Below, in pieces: positions 57,271-64,000 of a stretch of DNA of 64,000 nt (position 1 is the stretch's first letter; each line of letters begins with the position of its first letter). The stretch spans positions 18,011,993 to 18,075,992 of the forward strand of contig CM033109.1 of the NCBI GenBank assembly GCA_019321725.1. The letters are read 5' to 3'. Origin of the DNA: Paulownia fortunei. Taxonomy: Eukaryota > Streptophyta > Magnoliopsida > Lamiales > Paulowniaceae. Made by a program: the position numbers and the translations under genes. Under the pieces are notes generated by a model that saw only the letters and a program-made list of their open reading frames with translations, was not told the DNA's origin and did no database searches.

Positions 57271-59890
57271 ACATCAATTTTGAATTGTCAACATTAGACT
57301 GAAAAATAGAATCAGTGAAGCCTTCTAGTTTCAACTCTCCATTGTATGAGCCAAAAATAAATCCTTAGTCCTTTATAAGTACTTGATGATTGACTTTATG
57401 GCTTTCCAATGTTGTATGCCTTGATTGCACTTATATTTCCTCATGATACTCTGAGCATACGTGACATCTGGCCTATTACATAACATATCATACATTATGC
57501 TTTCAATGATGGATGCATAAGGTATGTGAGCCATCCTTTCTCTTTTCTCAAGAGTCATTGGGGACATAAACTTAGAGAAAGGAATACCGTGACTCATTAG
57601 TGGAATACCCTCTTGGATTCTTCTATGTCGAACCTCAACATCATCGTATCTATGTACATAAATTGGATAGTTTGATCATCATCTTTAATCTATCTCTATA
57701 GATCTTAATTCCCAAAATATAGGATACTTTTCCCAAATCCTTCATGGATAATTTATTAGACAACCAAGCCTTTGTTGATAGCAACATCCCAACATCATTC
57801 CTAATAAGTAGGATGTCGTCAACATAAAGCACAACAAATATAATTATGCTCCCACTAACCATTTTATACACATATGGTTCATTTGGATTCTTGAGAAAAT
57901 CAAATAATTTGATTGCCTTGTCGAAATTTTCTAACTTTAGGAAGATTGTTTAAGTCTACTAATAGATCTCTAAAACTTGCTAACCTTTTGCTTACTTTCT
58001 TTGAATATGAAGTCCTTTGGCTGCCGCATATAGATTTGTTCCTCAATGTTCCCATTAAGAAATGCGGTCTTTACATCCATCTACTCTATCTTGTAGTCAA
58101 AATACGCTTATAGGGTGAGCAAGTTCCAAATAGATTTAAGCATCACCTCTGGTGAGAAGGTTTTTTCATTGTCAATTCCTTACCTTGGAGTATAACCTTT
58201 CATAACCAATTATGCCTTATTAGTCGATATCTTTCTATCTACTCCAAGCTTCCATTTGGAGACCCATTTGCAGCCACTGGGTTATTACCCTATGGTGGGT
58301 CCACTAAGGTCCATACCTTGTTGGAGTACATAGAATCCATTTCAGATTATATGGCATTCTACCATCTTCCCAAATCAATGTCATACCTTCTTCATTATTC
58401 CTTGGATCACTATCTAAAGGTTGCCCCTCCTTGTTGATCTCTAACAAAAGGCCATATATCTCAGGAGGCCTCAAGATCCTTTCGAATCTCTTATGAGAAT
58501 GTGTGATAGAAGAGTTAGTTATTTGTGGTTGTGGCATTACTGGCTCTTGAATTTCTTCAAGTTGTACAACCTCACCATTTCTATCCAATAGAGACGCCTC
58601 CTCAAGGAAGATGGCATTCCTCGAAACAAACACCTTTTGTTCTGAAGGATCATAGAAATAGTATCCAATAGATTTCTTTAGATAACCTACGAGCTTGTGT
58701 AAGATGGATCTACTATCCAACTTATCGCCCACTTGATCTTCACATAAACAGTGCAACCCTATATGCTAAGGTATTTGTAAGAAGGGGTCTTGCATATATC
58801 GTATGGTGTTTTAGGCACCGACTTTGATAACACTCTATTCAATATATTTGTTGTCATTTCTAGAGAATAGCCTTATAATGAAAGAAGAAGTCTAATGATG
58901 CTCATCATAGACCTTACTATGTCTAACAGTGTTCAGTTCCTATGCTCAGCTACTCCATTGATCTGTGGAGTCCAATGTGAGAGAATCTCATTCTCCTTCT
59001 TAGATAATCAAGAAACTCCAAACTCAAGAATTTACCTCCTCGATCAGATCAAAGAGTCTTAATACTTCATCTAATTTATTTCTCCACTTCTTCCCTAAAG
59101 CCTTTGAAAATTCTTTGAACTTTTCAAAGGCTTTAGACTTGTACCTCAAAAGGTACACATACCCAAATCTAGAGTAATCATCAGTAAAGATAATGAAAAA
59201 TATTGGTAGTTCCATCGAGTACCAACACTTAGTGGTTTGCATACATCCGTATGGGATCAAATCCAAGGGATTTGCATCTTGCTCCACTTGTCTAATAAAT
59301 GGTGACTTGGTCATCGTTCCCTTTAGGAAAGACTCATTTGTTGAGATTTCTTACTCGTCTTCAAGGCCAAGCAATTATGCTAATTTGTGAGCTCTCTATT
59401 TAGAGATGTGATATAGTCTAGTATCCTACAAGTACATGGAATTATGGTTATCTAATTTTCATTTATTTTTTTGAAAATAGAAGATGGAGTTTTGGAGTGT
59501 GATAGAATATAAATCATTTGTCAATACTCCAATATGAATCAATAAAGAACCTCAAAAAATGGAACAACTTCCATTTAAAATAGTAAAACTATAACCTATC
59601 CAAAATAGAATAGAGATGTTGTTTATTTTTAATTTTGGAATGTAAATCTATCCTAAATCTACCACCTAATGCTAAGTGGATTGTCCTTATAGCTAATGCA
59701 ACAACTCTTGCTCCATTCCCCAGATATAGGGTAATCTTTCCTCTACTTAGTTTCCTACTTCTTGTCAGAGTCTACAAGTTATTCCAAAGATGAGAACCAC
59801 ATCTGGTATCTAATACCAATAAGCAGCGTTAACTTGAAGATTAAATTCAAAAAATATATACTAGAACCATTCTAGCGACTTGCAAGGTAC
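57271..59890 (-). pseudogene. Antisense copia B pol (RNase H, RT, integrase, protease end)
   Basis: This continues the element broken at 48108. On the minus strand, RT lies at 57650-57871 with FVVLYVDDILLIRND (YVDD intact, complement of about 57811-57835). The RT N-terminal part and integrase extension follow (58304-58756, 150 codons: SIGYYFYDPSEQKVFVSRNA). Integrase carries TPQING (complement of about 58951-58975) and FIIFTDDYSRFGYVYLLRY (within 59024-59314). A protease and gag-end remnant runs to about 59890. Its gag start and 5' LTR are not in the window because another LTR cuts in at 59891. Confidence 0.9.
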
Positions 59891-60808
59891 TCACAGAATA
59901 GTGCCCGGGAGGGCCAATTGATTTGGCCATCCTCATACTCTTATGAATCAATCTTATTCATATTAGTATCACTTAAAAATGGCCATTTTTATCTTAAATT
60001 AGTCATAAGAATCAGATGAGGTTCTTAATTCCAAGTCGATGGGACATCAATGATCCCCTTGAGACTTGCACATATGATGCACGCTTGAAAGTAGGATGCT
60101 TCATTCTATGGACATTTATGTGGAGACACTACTATGTATATATGGATGCTTGTTGGGGAACAAGTGCACTGAACTGCCCTTCCTGGAAATTCCTAATTGG
60201 AAAAATTCTATTATTGAATAGGATATTTCTCTTTACAATAGTGCAAAAAATAGTCCATGGACTTGAGGCACTATGGTAACGTTGTGCATGACATGTTGCA
60301 CTTTGATATATTTCTGGATTACATAATAATTACAAGGGTTTAGGTTAGGTGTAACATTATTATGTATAAAGGTAAAAGTGGCCAATAAAAGATCCATCAC
60401 CAATCTACATGAATAGGTAAATCTCCTTTGTATTCTATTGTACTTGATTCTAAAATCCTTGGCCAAGCTTGGATGGAAATTAGACGTGGGGTTTTATAAT
60501 TGTTCATCATCAAGTCAAGCTACTAGGTATGGTTACATAGTTATTGAACTATTGGAGTTTCAACTAATAATTAAGGCCCTAGGCTCAGTCGGGAGATTAG
60601 ATAATGGAAGGACCGTACTCGCATGGTATTCGTAATTGAATAGGTTTGCACTTCACCTAAGACTATGAGTCATGATACACTGTTAGGTGTTTTCCATGAC
60701 TTGTGGGTTCTTAGAATTAATGGGTCAATTCTAAAAGTTTTAATTAATTAGATTAGTTAATCAAAACAACTAATTTGTTCAACTAAGTCATAAGAATTGT
60801 GATCCCAC
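59891..60808 (+). repeat. Sense copia LTR C, left part
   Basis: It starts TCACAGAATAGTGCCCGG, aligning to TGTTAGAGTAGTGCCTG, with GGCCAATTGATTTGGCCATC. The landmark GGATGCTTGTTGGGGAACAAG is at 60146. The terminal TG is mutated. It has a deletion relative to relatives near 60030. It is interrupted at 60808 by an antisense LTR (duplication CCCAC at 60804-60808). Confidence 0.82.
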
Positions 60809-62759
60809 TAATGGGTTCGCATGGGCCAAGGATACGAAACGCAATAAAAAATTAAAAATTTAAAAACAACATGTGAAAATAAGATATATGAAACCAATGC
60901 GATTGATCGAATTATGCATTTTAAAACCTTATATGGAAAAGTTTCAAAAACTTTACCTAATTTGCACTTCGGTTGATATAGAGATTGAAACTATTCAAAT
61001 CGTTATCCCAGCACTAACCAATCTATAATGTTTTTAATTAAAACCCTTTTGATTGAAAACTGATTCACTTCTAGGATCTCAAATGTTATCCCTATAACGA
61101 TATCCACACCTTAGATGACCACTCGCAACTAAATCCTATGCTAGTAGTTTTCGATTCGATAATTATATCCCAAATGATTTTGTTTGAAAAAAAACACACT
61201 AACAACTTAATATTTTAGGTGTTTAATTTAATTCTTGATTGAACAATTGAATCAAGAATTAAACTAGGTAAAAGGTTGGAAAACTTTTGGAGATTGAAGG
61301 AGGAAAAATGGAGAACTTTTGGAGATGAAGAAATTGTTTTTCTTCAAGAGAGAGGGGCTATTTTTCTCACATTTTTCTATGCAAAAAATCTGCAATAGAT
61401 CACTCCAAAAAAGCATCCAAGAGCGTTGCCAATAAAGGCTCCCTCAAGTCCTTTTTATGTAGTAGTGCTCTTCTTTATTTCTTATTTCCAACTTTTATTG
61501 AAAGTTTTATTATCTCATAAGGACTTTTCTTTTTCATTATTACCTCTTAGGAAATGGATTCCCAATCTAACTTCCTCTGGGAATTGGATTCCCGATCTAA
61601 TTTCGTAATGACTTTCGTACAAGCCCACATCTAATAGGCCTAGTCCCATAGTTTAATTGATCCAATCAATTAAATTAATTCTTCTAATAAACTAATTAGA
61701 TCCATCTTAATTAATTGATTCAATCAATTAATTAAATATTTTAATTGGGCTCCCTAATCCTATTAGGTCCAATCAACTAATCCAATTAAATAATTGAATA
61801 AATTCAACACTTGAATTCATTTAAGCCCCATTAATTAATTACATTAATTAATTTAATCCAACACTTGGATTAATTTTTAAATTGAAAATGGACTTGTCTA
61901 AGTTTATGTATAACCCCTTAGGTTCAGTCTAAGCTAACCATGGGCTCACAACTCTTGTGACTTAGTTAAACACTTAATTATTTCGATTAATAATTTAATT
62001 AAATAATTCTCTTCAAATTAACCCATTATTTCAAGAACCCACAAGTCATGGAAGCACCTAGTAGTGCATCATGACTCCTAGTCTTAGGTGAAGATGCGAA
62101 CCTATTCCAATTACGAATAATGTGCAAGTACAGTCTTTTCGTCAACTAATCTCCTAATTGAGCTAGAGTATGAATTATCAGTCAAAATCCCAAATCTCAA
62201 TAACTATGTATCCATTTCTAGTAGCTTAACTCAATAATGAATAATTAGAAAACCCCACGTCTAATTTTCATCCAACCTTGGCCAAGAATTTTAAAGTCAA
62301 GTATAGTGGAACATATAGAAGATTCACATATTCAACTAGATAGGTGACATATCCTTTGTTGGCCACTCATTAATGTCCATAGATTGAAGATGTTACATCC
62401 AACGTAAACCCTATCTGATTGTCATGCAATCAAAAAATACATCAAAGTTCAACATGTCATGCACAAGGACAGATTCTTGCACTATCGTAATAAGAAAATT
62501 ACTATTCGATAATAGAATATCTCCAATAGGGAATTTCCAGGTGGGGTAGTTAAGTTTACTTGTTCCCTAACAAGCAATTGCATACATGTAATATGGTCAC
62601 CTGCGCCCATGGAACGATGCATCTTCCTTTCAAGCTTGCTTCGCTCAAATCTCAACTGCATCTTTATTATCTCTTCTCAATGATCCTTAACTTGGAACAA
62701 TTTTAAGATTTCAACTTTGAGGTATATTCCATGATGGCTCGCCGGACACTACTCTAACA
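60809..62759 (-). mobile_element. Solo copia LTR (1.95 kb) inserted in LTR C
   Basis: It begins TAATGGGTTCGCATGGG (family TGTTGGGTTCGC) and ends CACTACTCTAACA. CCCAC is repeated exactly at 60804-60808 and 62760-62764. The host LTR continues in register on the right (GACTAGCTTAGAATAAACC; family CTAGCTTAGTTGTGAACC). The conserved block lies at about 61911-61960 and the hairpin region at 62494-62537. Confidence 0.92.
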
Positions 62760-63561
62760 CCCACGACTAGCTTAGAATAAACCTAAGCGATCACACACTA
62801 AGTTAAGGTATAAATTAATTTAAGGAGATAAATTAATTTATTTGATTAAATAATGTGCCTATTTAATTAGACCTAATATGATTAGAAGCCCTACATATGA
62901 TCAAGTTAATTAATTGATATGATCATTTAACTAAAATGGGCATATTAAATAATAAGATTATTTAATAGATTCAAGTATGATTAAAAAGCCCAAGTGGAAT
63001 CAATTAATTAAGTATGACTTATTTAATTAATGGGGATCAATTAATTGGACTTAATTAAATTAATTAAAGTCCCAGGCCAAGTTAATGAGCTTGTAGGAGG
63101 CCTATTCGGAAGTTCAATTGCAAAAATTAAACTTTTCTTAAAGTTTGATAAAAGAAGGAATCAAATAAGGAAAGAAGCAAGTAGAAACCTAGTTGGACTA
63201 GGATTGGAGGAGTCCTATACAAGGACTTCTCTATAGTAGCTGATTTTAGAGCTCTCTGGAGAGTGAAATCGGCCAACTCAAAAGAAAAAACAAACTACTC
63301 TTTTGTCTTTTTCTTTTTGATTCCCCTTCTCCATTAAAAGGTTCTACCCTTGATCATGGGCTTAATTCTTCTATTCATTAATTGAATTAAGAATTGAACT
63401 CTACATATTTTAGAATGGAATTGGCTTTTTGAATCCACTGGCATGGATTCAATTGGTGTAGAAAACTCCAACATGTGATACGCTTAGAGGAGTAACACTT
63501 AGGGCTCTAAGCAAATTGTTTCCAATAAGAGGGGTACGGAAACATGATTCATGAAAGTAGT
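62760..63561 (+). repeat. Sense copia LTR C, right part
   Basis: It resumes after the solo LTR. It includes the AATTAATTAATTG-rich centre and the GGATTCAAT...TTGAATCCACTGGC region (63430), which matches TTGAAGCTTGTGGATC of relatives. It is cut at 63561 by a Tekay-type LTR before its own terminus. The open frame at 63045-63236 lies inside and is not a gene. Confidence 0.8.
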
Positions 63562-64000
63562 TGTAATACCCAAGCCTCACACTACTCACTTGACCAATAT
63601 GATTCATGTATTACATGCTATATATATGCTAATTTGCATTAATATCTGCACGGCATATATAACATTCTTAATCGTTAGACTTCTAATGGTATCACATGAT
63701 GTTAGCGGTTGAGATCCTATAATATAATTAAGTAATTCTATATTTAAATAAGAAAAAGAATATATTGGTCAATATACTGGATATTCATAGGTTATATGTT
63801 AAAATTTTGGAAGTGTTAAAGGTGTTACTAGTAAGTTTATATGATTCGATTTAATTAGATTGAGGTATTTTAAAAGTATACATCCATGGATTAAGATACT
63901 TGGGATATTGGACATGATATAATGTGATTTAAGTGTCATAATACAAGGTCCATATGTGCATATGATTTTAGAAATACAAACTAGATAATCATTTAAGAAT
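63562..64000. mobile_element. Tekay/Del-type LTR, left 439 bp, running off the window
   Basis: It begins TGTAATACCCAAGCCTCACACTACTCAC, colinear with the solo LTR at 13658 (TGTAATACTCGAGTCTCAC, then CCAATATRRTTCATRYATT). It inserted into LTR C, with flanking GTAGT at 63557-63561. Whether this is a solo LTR or a full element cannot be seen. Confidence 0.85.

Overview
The window is nuclear DNA from a flowering plant, probably a dicot. The base composition is strongly AT-rich. Almost everything is degenerate plant retrotransposon sequence: Ty1/copia, Ty3/gypsy of Athila and Tekay/Del type, and L1-type LINEs. One spliced nuclear gene encodes a likely plastid-targeted protein. There are no bacterial features, rRNA, tRNA or CRISPR arrays. 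Layout from the left: (1) 1-4395 is the right part of a minus-strand copia element (LTR to 1487, then antisense pol). It joins head-to-head to a sense copia gag scrap (4396-4789), which is fused to a 5'-truncated LINE (4790-9270). That LINE is split by a solo copia LTR (5725-7963) with a perfect GCAAC duplication. (2) 9.3-10.8 kb is non-coding with an LTR relic. (3) 10786-17840 is a copia element with short (0.4 kb) LTRs. Its RT domain is split by a 2.5 kb solo LTR of Tekay/Del type (13658-16188, ATATT duplication). (4) 17.8-22.4 kb is the only gene-bearing island: a two-exon gene at 20414-21087 (minus), with possible eroded exons beside it. (5) 22.4-26.5 kb is one copia LTR nested in another. 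(6) 26.57-30.74 kb is a chimera of Athila-like LTR pieces and a copia 3' end. (7) 31458-43310 is a LINE with a 15-bp target-site duplication. It contains an Athila-like gypsy element (32019 to about 40069) that lost most of its RT, RNase H and integrase and carries a 0.6 kb intronless fragment of a LOG-type cytokinin-activation gene (37722-38307). (8) 43.7-45.6 kb is a gypsy-LTR-like remnant hosting a non-autonomous hAT transposon with a perfect 8-bp duplication. (9) 45609-59890 is a minus-strand copia element split by a complete 9.16 kb sense copia element (48109-57270, ACATC duplication). (10) 59891 to the end is a sense copia LTR split by an antisense solo LTR (60809-62759, CCCAC duplication) and then by a Tekay-type LTR from 63562 to the window edge. 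How the parts relate: no element looks able to move by itself, since every pol reading frame is broken. Target-site duplications give a clear relative order of insertion in several places. The large-LTR copia family (LTRs of about 2.0-2.25 kb) accounts for at least nine LTR copies and supplies most of the sequence. The main points for follow-up are the captured LOG sequence, a hairpin in the copia LTRs whose arms change together between copies, and the unrecognised plastid protein gene.
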